A stretch of 64,000 nucleotides of DNA from Microbacterium sp. W4I20 (GCF_030816505.1 NZ_JAUSYB010000001.1:2046001-2110000), one strand, 5' to 3'; shown: positions 51,280-59,902, counted from the stretch's first letter. Notes: a model not told the origin generated them from the letters alone. Translations and numbers: made by a program.

Positions 51280-51387
51280 CTACAGGGTGATCCAGTACCG
51301 GCGGAGCAGGGCGTGGCCGCGCTCCGTCTGATCGCTCACGTCCTGCAGCACGCCGCCTGCTCGCTCGATGGTCCGCGCCGAGGTCAC
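51280..51387 (-). CDS. Short orphan ORF, possibly the 3' remnant of a lost gene
   Basis: A 35-codon frame (GTG start) ending ERGHALLRRYWITL, with about nine of ten third positions G or C, as in real genes. The frame reads on upstream through a palindrome without a good start. No ribosome site. It could be a small protein, but the look is that of a C-terminal piece. Not recognised. Confidence 0.3.
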   Translation of the reverse strand: MTSARTIERAGGVLQDVSDQTERGHALLRRYWITL

Positions 51388-51403
51388 GGACCCGGCGGCT
51401 CCG

Positions 51404-51452
51404 GTCGCGGAAACGCACCAATCGGGCGACCGGATGGGTGCGTTTTCGCGAC
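51404..51452. terminator. Long inverted repeat behind the DHA2 exporter gene
   Basis: GTCGCGGAAACGCACC (51404-51419) and GGTGCGTTTTCGCGAC (51437-51452) pair over 16 bp with one G-T-type mismatch. A smaller dyad (ATCGG...CCGGAT) fills the loop. It stands 5 bp after the exporter stop. Confidence 0.82.
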
Positions 51453-51457
51453 GGGAA

Positions 51458-53005
51458 CTACTCGACGGGAACGGATGCCGGCGCGTCGACCTTCGCGGAC
51501 CTCTGCTGCGGCGCCCCACGGAGGAACAGCGAGGCGACGAGTCCGATCACGATCACGCAGGCCGGCAGCAGGATGGCCTGCGACATCCCGGCCGCGAAGC
51601 CCTCGGCGACGGCATCCGGCAGCTTCCCGCCGGAGCCGATCGAGCCTGCGGCGTCACCCATTCCGGGGAGGTTGGCCTCGAGGCGTGCCTGCATGAAGGT
51701 CGCGATCGCCGCCGAGCCGACCACCGAGCCGATGGTGCGGGTGGTGTTGTAGATGCCCGCACCGGCGCCGGCCTGGCGCATCGGGAGCATCCGCGTGGCC
51801 GTCGTCGCGAGCGGCCCCCACATGCCGGCGCTGCCGATGCCGAGGAGGGCGGACGGGAACAGGAACATCCAGATCTCGCTGTCCATGTTCACCAGCGACG
51901 AGTACCAGACGAGCGCTGCGCCGAACGCGATGAGACCGGGGATGAGGATCACCCGCGGGTCGGTGCGGTCGAGGATCTTGCCCGCGAGCGGGGCGAGCAC
52001 ACCCGAGAACACGGCCATCGGGATCATCAGCAGCGCAGCCTGCGTGGGCGTGAGCCCTCGGGCGATCTGCAGGAAGAACATCAGCGGCAGCGACATGCTC
52101 GTCACGGCGAACCCGACCGTCGCGATCGCGATGTTCGCGCCGGAGAAGTTGCGGTCGCGGAACAGCGCGAGCGGCACGAGCGCCTCGCTCTTCGTCTTCC
52201 ACTGCTGCAGCACGAACAGGCCGAGGACGACGATGCCGGCGATGATCAGGCCCCAGACCGAGATCGGACCCCAGATGACGCCCCAGTCGTACTTCTCGCC
52301 CTCCTGCAGGCCGAAGACCAGGAGGAAGATCGCGGCCGCACTCAGCACGACGCCGAGGATGTCGAAGCGGTGCGGGTGCGTCTTGAGGCGCGGCACGAGG
52401 ATCCACGCGGCGATGAAGGCGATCACGCCGACCGGGAGGTTCACGAAGAAGATCCACTGCCAGCCGAAGCCGTCGACCAGCAGGCCGCCGGCCAGCGGGC
52501 CGACGAGGGTCGCCACACCGGCGGTCGCGCCCCACAGCCCCATGGCCGCACCCCGGCGGTCGGCGGGGAAGGTGCGGGTGATGACCGCCATCGTCTGCGG
52601 CGTCATGAAGGCCGCACCGAGACCCTGCACCGCACGGGCGGCGATCAGGCCCTCGAGCGAGTTCGACAGGCCGCACCACAGCGAGGCGAGCGTGAAGACC
52701 GCGAGACCGATCAGGTAGATGTTCTTCGGTCCGAAGCGGTCACCCAGACGTCCGGTGATCAGCAGCGGAACCGCGTAGGCGAGCAGATAGGCACTCGTGA
52801 CCCACACCACGTTGTCGAGATTGTTGGTGTCCGGGTCGAGCGCGGCCTTGATCGCGGGGTTCGCGACCGAGACGATCGTGGTGTCGACGAGGATCATGAA
52901 GAACCCGATGACGAGCGCCCACAGGGCGGGCCAGGGGCTCTTCGGCGCGTTGCCGGCCGCGAACGGCCCCGTCTCGGGGCTCGCGGCCTTGGTGGAATCG
53001 GTCAT
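51458..53005 (-). CDS. DHA2-family MFS drug exporter (EmrB/QacA-like)
   Basis: A 515-residue exporter with 14 membrane segments. Motif C-like and DHA2 marks: FFMILVDTTIVSVANPAI in TM1, TGRLGDRFGPKN in the first loop, and GLGAAFMTPQTMAVITRTFP. Proton-driven export of dyes or antibiotics is the family role. Its start overlaps the stop of the PadR gene (ATGA), so the repressor and pump are one transcript controlled by the palindrome at 53643. Confidence 0.93.
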   Translation of the reverse strand: MTDSTKAASPETGPFAAGNAPKSPWPALWALVIGFFMILVDTTIVSVANPAIKAALDPDTNNLDNVVWVTSAYLLAYAVPLLITGRLGDRFGPKNIYLIGLAVFTLASLWCGLSNSLEGLIAARAVQGLGAAFMTPQTMAVITRTFPADRRGAAMGLWGATAGVATLVGPLAGGLLVDGFGWQWIFFVNLPVGVIAFIAAWILVPRLKTHPHRFDILGVVLSAAAIFLLVFGLQEGEKYDWGVIWGPISVWGLIIAGIVVLGLFVLQQWKTKSEALVPLALFRDRNFSGANIAIATVGFAVTSMSLPLMFFLQIARGLTPTQAALLMIPMAVFSGVLAPLAGKILDRTDPRVILIPGLIAFGAALVWYSSLVNMDSEIWMFLFPSALLGIGSAGMWGPLATTATRMLPMRQAGAGAGIYNTTRTIGSVVGSAAIATFMQARLEANLPGMGDAAGSIGSGGKLPDAVAEGFAAGMSQAILLPACVIVIGLVASLFLRGAPQQRSAKVDAPASVPVE

Positions 53006-53628
53006 AACTGTGCAGCCTTTCGCTGAGCGAGGTAGCGGTCTGAGTCGGTGAAAGCCGAAGGACCCCAGAGGATGCTTTCGGCTTCGAGACGGGTGAGGAG
53101 GGAGTCGAGCCAGCGGATCTCGGCGTCGAGGAGCGCTTCCTGTCGCTCCACCTCGACGAGCACCTGTGCCGGGACTCCCTTGTCGGCGGCCTTGCGCAAA
53201 CTGTCGCTGTGCGCCGCGAGATCATCGCTCAAGCCCGAGCGGCGGGCCCGCAGAAGGTCGATGACCTCGGAGCGCTCGAGGTTGTGCGACTCCGCGAGGG
53301 CGATGCGGAACTCGGCGGGGCGATCGATCCGCGCGATCTCTCGGCGCACCCACGCGACGACGGCGTCGCGTCCGGCATCCGTGAGCGTGTAGGTCGTGCG
53401 CTCGGGACGGTTGCCTTCGCGGTCGATGCCGACCTCGTCGATCAGCCCCTCCCGCTGGAGCCGGGAAACCGTGTGGTAGAGCGTGCCGTTGGTGATCGTG
53501 AGCAGGCGGTCGTCGTGGCGCACGCGCAGCAGGCGTGCCATCTCGTAGGGGTGCATGTCGGCTTCGCGCAGCAGCGCGAGCACCATCACCCCCATGGGCG
53601 TGAGCCGGTCGACGGCATCCTTTGTCAT
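53002..53628 (-). CDS. PadR-family repressor of the DHA2 exporter
   Basis: A 208-residue PadR (VirR-like) regulator. Winged helix at residues 8-85 (LTPMGVMVLALLREADMHPYEM, then NGTLYHTVSRLQREGLI), and a helical C-terminal dimerisation domain (about 110-190). A perfect palindrome lies 15 bp before its start, and it overlaps the exporter gene by 4 nt, so autoregulation and control of the pump are expected. Confidence 0.92.
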   Translation of the reverse strand: MTKDAVDRLTPMGVMVLALLREADMHPYEMARLLRVRHDDRLLTITNGTLYHTVSRLQREGLIDEVGIDREGNRPERTTYTLTDAGRDAVVAWVRREIARIDRPAEFRIALAESHNLERSEVIDLLRARRSGLSDDLAAHSDSLRKAADKGVPAQVLVEVERQEALLDAEIRWLDSLLTRLEAESILWGPSAFTDSDRYLAQRKAAQL

Positions 53629-53642
53629 TGTTCCACCTCGAT

Positions 53643-53658
53643 TAGTCCACGTGGACTA
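53643..53658. promoter_or_regulatory. PadR operator, perfect 16-bp palindrome
   Basis: TAGTCCACGTGGACTA, without mismatch, 15 bp ahead of the PadR start. It lies in the divergent region shared with purC, whose start is about 58 bp away on the other side, so binding might also touch that promoter. Confidence 0.85.
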
Positions 53659-53716
53659 TACACCCGGATCGACTCGGGGACCAAGGCCACTCGTGCGCTC
53701 TGGAATGATGGGGCGG

Positions 53717-54595
53717 GTGAGCACACCTTCAGAAGGCACGGCACGCCCCATTCCCGGCTGGCGGCACCTCTACTCCGGCAAGGTCCGCGATCTGTACGCG
53801 TCGGAGGACGCCGAGGACACGCGCATCCTCGTCGTCGCCTCGGACCGCGTGAGCGCGTTCGATTTCGTGCTCTCCCCCGGCATCCCCGAGAAGGGCGCGC
53901 TGCTCACGCGCCTCAGCCGCTGGTGGTTCGCGCAGCTCGACGATGTGCCCAACCACATCGCCGAGGGCGAGATCCCGGATGCCGTCGCGGACCACGCCAT
54001 GCTCGCGCAGTCACTCGAGATGCTGCCCGTCGAATGCGTCGTGCGCGGCTACATCACCGGCAGCGGCTGGGTGGAGTACCAGGAGAGCGGCACCGTCTGC
54101 GGCATCCCGCTGCCCGCCGGTCTCGAGAACGGCGACCGACTGCCGGAACCGCTGTTCACCCCGGCCTACAAGGCGCCGATGGGCGAGCACGACGAGAACA
54201 TCACCTTCGAGAAGACCATCGAGTTGGTCGGCGCCGAGCGCGCGGCCGAACTGCGCGACGTGTCGCTGGCGCTCTACACCCGCGCCGCGGCGATCGCCGA
54301 GGAGAAGGGGCTGATCCTCGCCGACACCAAGTTCGAGTTCGGGACGGATGCCGATGGCGTGCTGCGGCTGGCCGACGAGGTGCTCACGAGCGACTCGTCG
54401 CGGTACTGGGATGCCGAGGCGTGGAACACCGGCGTCACCCCGAGCGAGCGGATGGCGAGCTTCGACAAGCAGATCGTGCGCGACTGGCTCGCGTCGAATT
54501 GGGACAAGCAGGGCGAGCCGCCGCTGCTGCCCGACGACATCGTCGAGCGCACCGCCGACCGCTACCGCGAGCTGATCGCGCGCCTCGGGGCGTGA
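53717..54595 (+). CDS. purC: Phosphoribosylaminoimidazole-succinocarboxamide synthase
   Basis: A 292-residue enzyme of purine step 8. Marks: HLYSGKVRDLYASED, ASDRVSAFDFVLSPGIPEKG, VVRGYITGSGWVEYQ and KAPMGEHDENI, with the end SNWDKQGEPPLLPDDIVERT of the long bacterial form. The start is uncertain: I take GTG (VSTPSEGTARPIP), but two ATG codons lie 9 and 12 nt upstream and no ribosome site decides. It ends 22 bp before the stop of vapC on the other strand. Confidence 0.94.
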   Translation: MSTPSEGTARPIPGWRHLYSGKVRDLYASEDAEDTRILVVASDRVSAFDFVLSPGIPEKGALLTRLSRWWFAQLDDVPNHIAEGEIPDAVADHAMLAQSLEMLPVECVVRGYITGSGWVEYQESGTVCGIPLPAGLENGDRLPEPLFTPAYKAPMGEHDENITFEKTIELVGAERAAELRDVSLALYTRAAAIAEEKGLILADTKFEFGTDADGVLRLADEVLTSDSSRYWDAEAWNTGVTPSERMASFDKQIVRDWLASNWDKQGEPPLLPDDIVERTADRYRELIARLGA

Positions 54596-54597
54596 CG

Positions 54598-54628
54598 TTT
54601 CGTCTCGCTCCGCTCGCTCAACGACCGG
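54598..54628. repeat. Half copy of the GAGCGAGCGGAGCGAGACGA repeat
   Basis: CGTTTCGTCTCGCTCCGCTC then GCTCAACGACC is a divergent copy of the repeat at 15057-15245, lying between purC and vapC. On the minus strand it holds the vapC stop codon, as CGT TGA. Confidence 0.75.
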
Positions 54629-55019
54629 AAGGCACGCGGCGTACGTCGGTGTGGACGAAGTCGTCGCCCTTGAAGAGCAGCGGCTCGTCGCGGGTGATCG
54701 CGAGCGCATACGAGAAGCAGTCGCCGTAGTTCAGGCGGGCCGGATGCTTGGAGCCGCGACCGAAAGCCGCGTGACCGCGGCTGGCGGCCCGGGCCTGGAC
54801 TTCATCGACCATCACGACACGGATGCCTGCTTCGCGAACGAGGCGGTCGACCTTGGAAACCCCCACCTCCCCGAAGCGCCGTCGCATGACGATATGTGAT
54901 TCGAGCAGGGTCGCTGCCGACATGACGGGCGCAGGGTCTGCGAGCAAAGTGCGTTCGAGATCGGGACCATCCGTCTCGTCGATCAGGATGGCGACAACCG
55001 CTGACGAGTCGACGATCAC
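54618..55019 (-). CDS. vapC: VapC-like PIN-domain toxin
   Basis: A 133-residue PIN-domain ribonuclease. The acidic residues of the active site are visible: MIVDSSAV (Asp4), TLLESHI (Glu), and RLNYGDCFSYALA (Asp), so it should be active. Free VapC cuts tRNA or rRNA and stops growth until VapB is renewed. The GTG start overlaps the vapB stop by 4 nt. The stop codon lies within a dispersed repeat. Confidence 0.9.
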   Translation of the reverse strand: MIVDSSAVVAILIDETDGPDLERTLLADPAPVMSAATLLESHIVMRRRFGEVGVSKVDRLVREAGIRVVMVDEVQARAASRGHAAFGRGSKHPARLNYGDCFSYALAITRDEPLLFKGDDFVHTDVRRVPSGR

Positions 55020-55279
55020 CGCGGAAGCCCGGCTTCGTCGTACATCTCGTCCATGATCTCTTCGTAGCTCGGCCCGATGACCGGGAGCTTTCGAGCCTCT
55101 TCGACAACCGCACGGATAGCCGCACGCTTGCGCTCGACCTCTGCCTCCTTCGCCCCCTCGAGCTCGGCGATCCGCCGACGTACAGCATCCTCGACGGCAC
55201 TCGTCTGACTCTGTCCGGTGAGCTCGGCCAGCTGACGCACGAGCGCATGCGTCGTCTCGTTCTTGATGTTGAGGCTCAT
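55016..55279 (-). CDS. vapB: VapB-like antitoxin
   Basis: An 87-residue antitoxin: an N-terminal ribbon-helix-helix-like start (MSLNIKNETTHALVRQLAEL, then TGQSQTSAVEDAVRRRIAEL), then a charged helix and a short end (LPVIGPSYEEIMDEMYDEAG) that would fold onto the toxin. The ATG at 55279 is the usual VapB start; another ATG three codons up is nearer to GAGGG. Transcribed with vapC. Confidence 0.88.
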   Translation of the reverse strand: MSLNIKNETTHALVRQLAELTGQSQTSAVEDAVRRRIAELEGAKEAEVERKRAAIRAVVEEARKLPVIGPSYEEIMDEMYDEAGLPR

Positions 55280-55280
55280 G

Positions 55281-55315
55281 TCTACCATTCTACCCTCGAC
55301 GTCTACCCTGGTAGA
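55281..55315. promoter_or_regulatory. VapB operator with repeated TCTACC boxes
   Basis: TCTACC occurs at 55281 and 55302; a related TTCTACC ends at 55294. TCTACC-CT-GGTAGA (55302-55315) is a perfect dyad. It spans the vapB start region and its probable promoter, as in self-repressing toxin-antitoxin systems. Confidence 0.7.
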
Positions 55316-55403
55316 AGGCATCCAGCCAACACTCAGGAATCGGTAGTGTGGCTCCAGCGCTGTCGCGATCCCCCGAGCGACACCCCCGAACCTGAGGAGC
55401 CCC

Positions 55404-56759
55404 ATGGCCCTGTGGAAGCTGCATGGAAACGGCCGCACGGTCGAGGCCGGCGCCGTCGTCACGCCCGAAGAGCGGCTGAACTGGCCGGCGACCATCGCGA
55501 TCGGCGCTCAGCACGTCGTCGCCATGTTCGGGGCGACGTTCCTGGTTCCCACGCTGACCGGCTTCCCGGTGTCGACCACGCTGCTCTTCAGCGGTCTCGG
55601 CACCCTGATCTTCCTGCTGATCACGAAGAACCGGCTGCCCAGCTACCTCGGCTCCTCGTTCGCGTTCATCGCCCCGATCACGGCGGCCGTCGCCGCGGGC
55701 GGCACGGGTTCGGCTCTCGCCGGAGTGGTCGCCGTCGGCATCCTGCTGACCGTCGTCGGCCTGGTCGTGCAATTCGCCGGCCTCCGCTGGGTGGACGCGC
55801 TGATGCCCCCGGTCGTCGCCGGTGCCATCGTCGCGCTCATCGGGTTCAACCTCGCCCCGACCGCCTGGAACAACTTCAAGATCGACCCGGTCACCGCCAC
55901 CATCACACTCGTCGCGATCATCGTGTTCGCGGTGCTGTTCCGCGGGTTCCTCGGCCGCATCTCGATCTTCCTCGGCGTCGCAGTCGGCTTCGTCTACGCC
56001 GCCCTCACGGGCTCCTTCTCGGTCCCGAACGAACTGCGCGGCGGCAAGACGCCCGCCGAGCTGATCTCGGATGCGCCCTGGGTCGGTCTGCCGCACTTCG
56101 ACTTCCCGAACTTCGTCGAGCCGGGCACCTGGTCGACGATCGCGATGTTCCTCCCCGTCGTGCTCGTGCTCGTCGCCGAGAACGTCGGGCACGTGCGCGG
56201 CGTCGCGACGATGACCGAGGACCCCGAGATCAACAAGCACACGGGTCGCGCACTCATCGCCGATGGTGTGGCCACGACCATCGCCGGTGGCTTCGGCGGT
56301 TCGGGCACCACGACGTACGGCGAGAACATCGGCGTCATGGCCGCGACCCGCGTCTACTCGACCGCGGTCTACTGGGTCGCCGGTCTCTTCGCGATCCTGC
56401 TCGCGTTCTCGCCGAAGGTCGGCGAGGTGTTCAACTCGATCCCCGCCGGCGTGCTCGGCGGCGCGACCACCGCGCTCTACGGCCTGATCGGCATCATCGG
56501 CATCAAGATCTGGGTCGACAGCCGCGTCGACTTCTCGCGTCCGGTCAACCAGTACACCGCCGCGGTCTCGCTCGTGATCGGCATCGCCGGGTTCTCGATG
56601 CAGCTCGGCGACTTCGCGTTCGGCGGCATCGTGCTCGGCACGGTCGCCGCACTCCTGATCTACCACGTGGGCAACGCGATCGCCCGGGCGCGCAAGACCG
56701 GCGCCGACGACCCGAAGCCGCTCGAGCCCGTCGGTCCGCTGGGCGGAGACCCCGCCTAG
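55404..56759 (+). CDS. Uracil-xanthine permease (NCS2 family)
   Basis: A 451-residue membrane transporter of the UraA/XanQ family with 14 segments. Marks: IAIGAQHVVAMFGATFLVP, the half-helix region LPSYLGSSFAFIAP, and the motif VAENVGHVRGVA, followed by GGFGGSGTTTYGENIGVMAAT with the substrate Glu/Gly set. It imports uracil or a related base with protons. The gene stands alone and its stop abuts the pxpBC stop with no base in between. Confidence 0.92.
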   Translation: MALWKLHGNGRTVEAGAVVTPEERLNWPATIAIGAQHVVAMFGATFLVPTLTGFPVSTTLLFSGLGTLIFLLITKNRLPSYLGSSFAFIAPITAAVAAGGTGSALAGVVAVGILLTVVGLVVQFAGLRWVDALMPPVVAGAIVALIGFNLAPTAWNNFKIDPVTATITLVAIIVFAVLFRGFLGRISIFLGVAVGFVYAALTGSFSVPNELRGGKTPAELISDAPWVGLPHFDFPNFVEPGTWSTIAMFLPVVLVLVAENVGHVRGVATMTEDPEINKHTGRALIADGVATTIAGGFGGSGTTTYGENIGVMAATRVYSTAVYWVAGLFAILLAFSPKVGEVFNSIPAGVLGGATTALYGLIGIIGIKIWVDSRVDFSRPVNQYTAAVSLVIGIAGFSMQLGDFAFGGIVLGTVAALLIYHVGNAIARARKTGADDPKPLEPVGPLGGDPA

Positions 56760-58361
56760 TCAGACCGCGGAGTCCTTGACGACGAACCGGAGGCGCACGC
56801 CCGGCGCCAGCTGACCTGCGAGATCGAGGCTCCGATCGGTGAGCGCACCGATGATCGGGTAACCACCCGTGAGGGGGTGATCGGGGAGGAACAGCATCGG
56901 CTGCCCGTCGGGCGGCACCTGAATCGCACCGGTGACCGCTCCTTCGCTCGGCAGCTCCCCGCCGACCGACCGCTCCAGCGGCACATCGCCCTGAAGGCGG
57001 ATGCCGACGCGATCGGCACGCGGGGTGACGGTCCACTCCTGGTGGGTGAGCGTGTCGCGCGCTACCGCCGTGAACCAGTCGTCCCGGGGCCCGAGAGTGA
57101 TCTCGAGCTCGACGAGCTCGCCGGGGGCAGGGAGGTCGCGGAGTACAGCATCGGGCTCGACGGGATCCGGCGCGGCGCCCGCGATCCGCATCACCGCCCC
57201 CGCCACGAGGTGCTGCGGACCCAGTCCGGCGAGCGTGTCGGCGGACCGGCTCCCGAGGACAGTCTCCGCATCGATCCCGCCCCGCACGGCGATGACGTGA
57301 CGCAACCCGCGCTCCGGATGCCCGATGATCAGCTCGTCGCCCTCGGCCGTGGCGAAAGGAGCTCCGTGTACGACGCTGCGAACGGCCCCGCCGACATCGG
57401 TGAGGGTGAGCGCCCCGATCGCCCCCGTGACCGCGGCGACACCTGCGCCGTGGAATCGCAGCACCGCACCCCCGACGCTCTCGAGCACCGCGGCCGTGGT
57501 CGCATTGCCCACCGCGCGGTTCGCGTCGCGCATCGCCCGGCGGTCGGCCGCTCCGGCTGCCGAGACCCCGAGCGCCGCGTAGCCCGGGCGCCCGGCATCC
57601 TGCACCAGCAGTTGCAGCGACGGGCGCACCACCTCGACTGCGGGCATGACAACCTCGGCGGAGAAAGCGGGAGCATCCGTCTCCCCCGCGGCATGGCGGC
57701 CGTTGACACCCCGCGACTGCTCGCGATGGTCTCCGTCCTCCGACAGCCGCACCTGTTCACGCACCCGCTCGAACCGCACGGCCGTGCCGGGTGACAGCAG
57801 GGCAGGCGGGTCTCGGTCGATGTCCCACATCACGGCATCCGTGCGGCCGATGAGCTGCCAGCCGCCCGGGCTCTCGCGGGGATACACCCCGGTGAACTGT
57901 CCGGCGAGTGCGACGGACCCCGCGGGCACGCGCGTACGCGGCGACGAGCGGCGCGGCACCTCGAACAGGGGATCGCTGCTGACGACGTAGCCGAATCCGG
58001 GAGCGAAGCCCGAGAACGCGACGCGCCAGTCGGCGGCGAGGTGCCGGCTCACCAAGCTCTCGGCCGAGACGCCGAGCAGGGACGCTGCCTCGTCGAGGTC
58101 CTCGCCGTCGTAGTGCACGGGCACTGTGACCCGGCCGGCGACCGGCGGCGGCCCGGGGGCGACTTCCGTCGCCGAGAGAACCGCGGTGAGGTCGGCGGCG
58201 GAGACCTGCAACGGATCGAAGCGCACGAGCACCGTGCGTGCGCCGGGGACGCGCTCGACGATGCCGGCGACCCCTTCCCATGCGAGATTCAGGCGCATCG
58301 CCTCGTCGAGGTCGGCCGCCTCGACGAGGAGCGCGCGATCGGATGCCGTGAGGATGCGCAT
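56760..58361 (-). CDS. pxpBC: 5-oxoprolinase subunits B and C, fused
   Basis: A 533-residue fusion. The first part (about 1-215) is PxpB (KipI-like): LLVEAADLDEAMRLNLAWEG, GFAPGFGYV, ESPGGWQLIGRT. From about 240 it is PxpC (KipA-like): LQLLVQDAGRPGYAALGVSA, GAADRRAMRDANRAVGN, and GGYPIIGALTDRSLDLAGQL. With PxpA it opens 5-oxoproline to glutamate with ATP. The junction (about 215-240) is a low-complexity linker. Follows pxpA by 19 nt. Its stop touches the permease stop of the other strand directly. Confidence 0.92.
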   Translation of the reverse strand: MRILTASDRALLVEAADLDEAMRLNLAWEGVAGIVERVPGARTVLVRFDPLQVSAADLTAVLSATEVAPGPPPVAGRVTVPVHYDGEDLDEAASLLGVSAESLVSRHLAADWRVAFSGFAPGFGYVVSSDPLFEVPRRSSPRTRVPAGSVALAGQFTGVYPRESPGGWQLIGRTDAVMWDIDRDPPALLSPGTAVRFERVREQVRLSEDGDHREQSRGVNGRHAAGETDAPAFSAEVVMPAVEVVRPSLQLLVQDAGRPGYAALGVSAAGAADRRAMRDANRAVGNATTAAVLESVGGAVLRFHGAGVAAVTGAIGALTLTDVGGAVRSVVHGAPFATAEGDELIIGHPERGLRHVIAVRGGIDAETVLGSRSADTLAGLGPQHLVAGAVMRIAGAAPDPVEPDAVLRDLPAPGELVELEITLGPRDDWFTAVARDTLTHQEWTVTPRADRVGIRLQGDVPLERSVGGELPSEGAVTGAIQVPPDGQPMLFLPDHPLTGGYPIIGALTDRSLDLAGQLAPGVRLRFVVKDSAV

Positions 58362-58380
58362 CAGTCAGAGCACGCCGTCA

Positions 58381-59145
58381 TCACGCCCCCGCGAACGGGG
58401 CGATCGTGATGCCCGCGCCCTCCAGCATCCGCCGGGTCTCCGCCGCCATGGCCACCGAACCGGGGCTGTCGCCGTGCACGCAGATCGACTGCGCGACGAC
58501 CGGCACGTCGGTCCCGTCGATCGCTCGGATCACGCCGTCGGAGGCGAGCCGCACCATGCGCTCGGCGACCGCCGCGGGGTCGTGCAGCACTGCACCCGGC
58601 TCGGTGCGCGAGAGGAGCTGTCCGTTCGGCTGATAGGCGCGGTCCGCGAAGGCCTCCGCGGCGACGGCGAGCCCGGCCCGCTCTGCCACCTCGAGCACGA
58701 CACCTCCGGAGAGGCCCAGCAGCACGAGGCTCGGGTCGATCGCGCGGATCGCCGCCACGACGTCCTTCGACTGCCGCTCATCGCGCGCGATCGTGTTGTA
58801 CAGCGCGCCGTGCGGCTTGACGTACGCCACCCGTCCGCCGACCGCCCGAGCGAGGCCGATGAGCGCGCCGAGCTGATACTCGACGTGCGCCTGCAGCGTC
58901 GCCGAGTCGATGTCGACCTTCGTGCGACCGAAGTTCTCGTAGTCGCGGTAGCCGGGGTGCGCGCCGATCACGACGCCGCCCTGCACGGCCGCGGCGAGAG
59001 TGTCGCGGATGCCCTCGGGGCTGCCGGCATGGAAGCCGCACGACACGTTCGCGCTTGTGATGAGGCGCAGCATGCTCTCGTCGTCGCTCACGACCCGGTC
59101 GACGACGTTCTCGCCGAGGTCCGAGTTCAGGTCGATCGAAACCAT
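58381..59145 (-). CDS. pxpA: 5-oxoprolinase subunit A (LamB/YcsF family)
   Basis: A 254-residue protein with the family marks [34 protein letters not shown] and ICVHGDSP, all in place. It works with PxpBC to cleave 5-oxoproline, which forms spontaneously from glutamine. The ATG at 59145 lies 4 nt behind the TetR stop, so it is the second gene of a three-gene operon. Confidence 0.93.
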   Translation of the reverse strand: MVSIDLNSDLGENVVDRVVSDDESMLRLITSANVSCGFHAGSPEGIRDTLAAAVQGGVVIGAHPGYRDYENFGRTKVDIDSATLQAHVEYQLGALIGLARAVGGRVAYVKPHGALYNTIARDERQSKDVVAAIRAIDPSLVLLGLSGGVVLEVAERAGLAVAAEAFADRAYQPNGQLLSRTEPGAVLHDPAAVAERMVRLASDGVIRAIDGTDVPVVAQSICVHGDSPGSVAMAAETRRMLEGAGITIAPFAGA

Positions 59146-59149
59146 GCGA

Positions 59150-59815
59150 TCACGCTCCCGAGTCCAGTATCCCCGTCGCTCGCGGACGCCGTTCGCCGTC
59201 ATGGAGTCGCACGGGCGGAGCGATCGGCGTTGTCGGCTCCGGCAGTCCGTACCGCTGATGCATCCATCGGCGGGCATCCTCCAGCGGATAGGTGGCGCCG
59301 AAGACCGCGAACTTCACGAAGATGCCCTCGAGGGTGCTCCGCAGCATGATCTCCTCCAGCGCCGGATCGGCGGCGCCCCTGGCCCGGAAGAGCTCCCGCA
59401 CGGCATCCTCCGCCGCCTTCGCCGCGTCCTCGTGCCGGGCCTCCGATTCGGCGAAGAGCCGGTGGGTGGCGGGCTGCTGCTGCATCGCCAGCACCGCGCG
59501 CTGCAGCGGTAGCGCATAGGCGGTCGCCGTCAGCGCGCCGTCGATCACCGCGGCGAGCGCCTCATCGGGCGTCCCGTCGACCTGCGCGAAGCCGAGCACG
59601 GTCTCGAACCATCGATCGATGACGGCGGCGACGAGCTGGTCCTTGCCGCCGAAGTGGTAGTTCACGAGGCCCTGTGCGTTGCCGGCCCTCTGCGTGATCT
59701 CGGCGATGCTGGATCCCGCCACTCCGCGTTCACTGAAGACTTCGATGGCCGCCTGCAGGAGGGCCTCCCGGGCGCGCTCGCGGGCGAGGCGGTGACGGGC
59801 GTCGGAGCGGGCCAT
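59150..59815 (-). CDS. TetR-family repressor of the pxp operon
   Basis: A 221-residue TetR regulator with a clear N-terminal helix-turn-helix ([20 protein letters not shown], then [14 protein letters not shown]). It stands first in the operon with pxpA and pxpBC, and a dyad of about 31 bp lies ahead of it. The likely ligand is 5-oxoproline or a metabolite near it, which is inference from context only. Confidence 0.9.
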   Translation of the reverse strand: MARSDARHRLARERAREALLQAAIEVFSERGVAGSSIAEITQRAGNAQGLVNYHFGGKDQLVAAVIDRWFETVLGFAQVDGTPDEALAAVIDGALTATAYALPLQRAVLAMQQQPATHRLFAESEARHEDAAKAAEDAVRELFRARGAADPALEEIMLRSTLEGIFVKFAVFGATYPLEDARRWMHQRYGLPEPTTPIAPPVRLHDGERRPRATGILDSGA

Positions 59816-59871
59816 GCGGCATCCACCTCCTGCGTTTCGCCGATGTCTTCCGGAACAGTCCCCCCGCCGTA

Positions 59872-59902
59872 TAGATTACTCACTGAATAGTCGTTCAATC
59901 TA
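59872..59902. promoter_or_regulatory. Dyad between the TetR and DUF1266 genes
   Basis: TAGATT (59872-59877) and AATCTA (59897-59902) are the outer arms. The inner pair TGAA-TAGTCG-TTCA lies at 59884-59897. It is AT-rich and lies 57 bp ahead of the TetR start and 38 bp before the DUF1266 start. Probable operator for the TetR protein, possibly for both directions. Confidence 0.65.
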
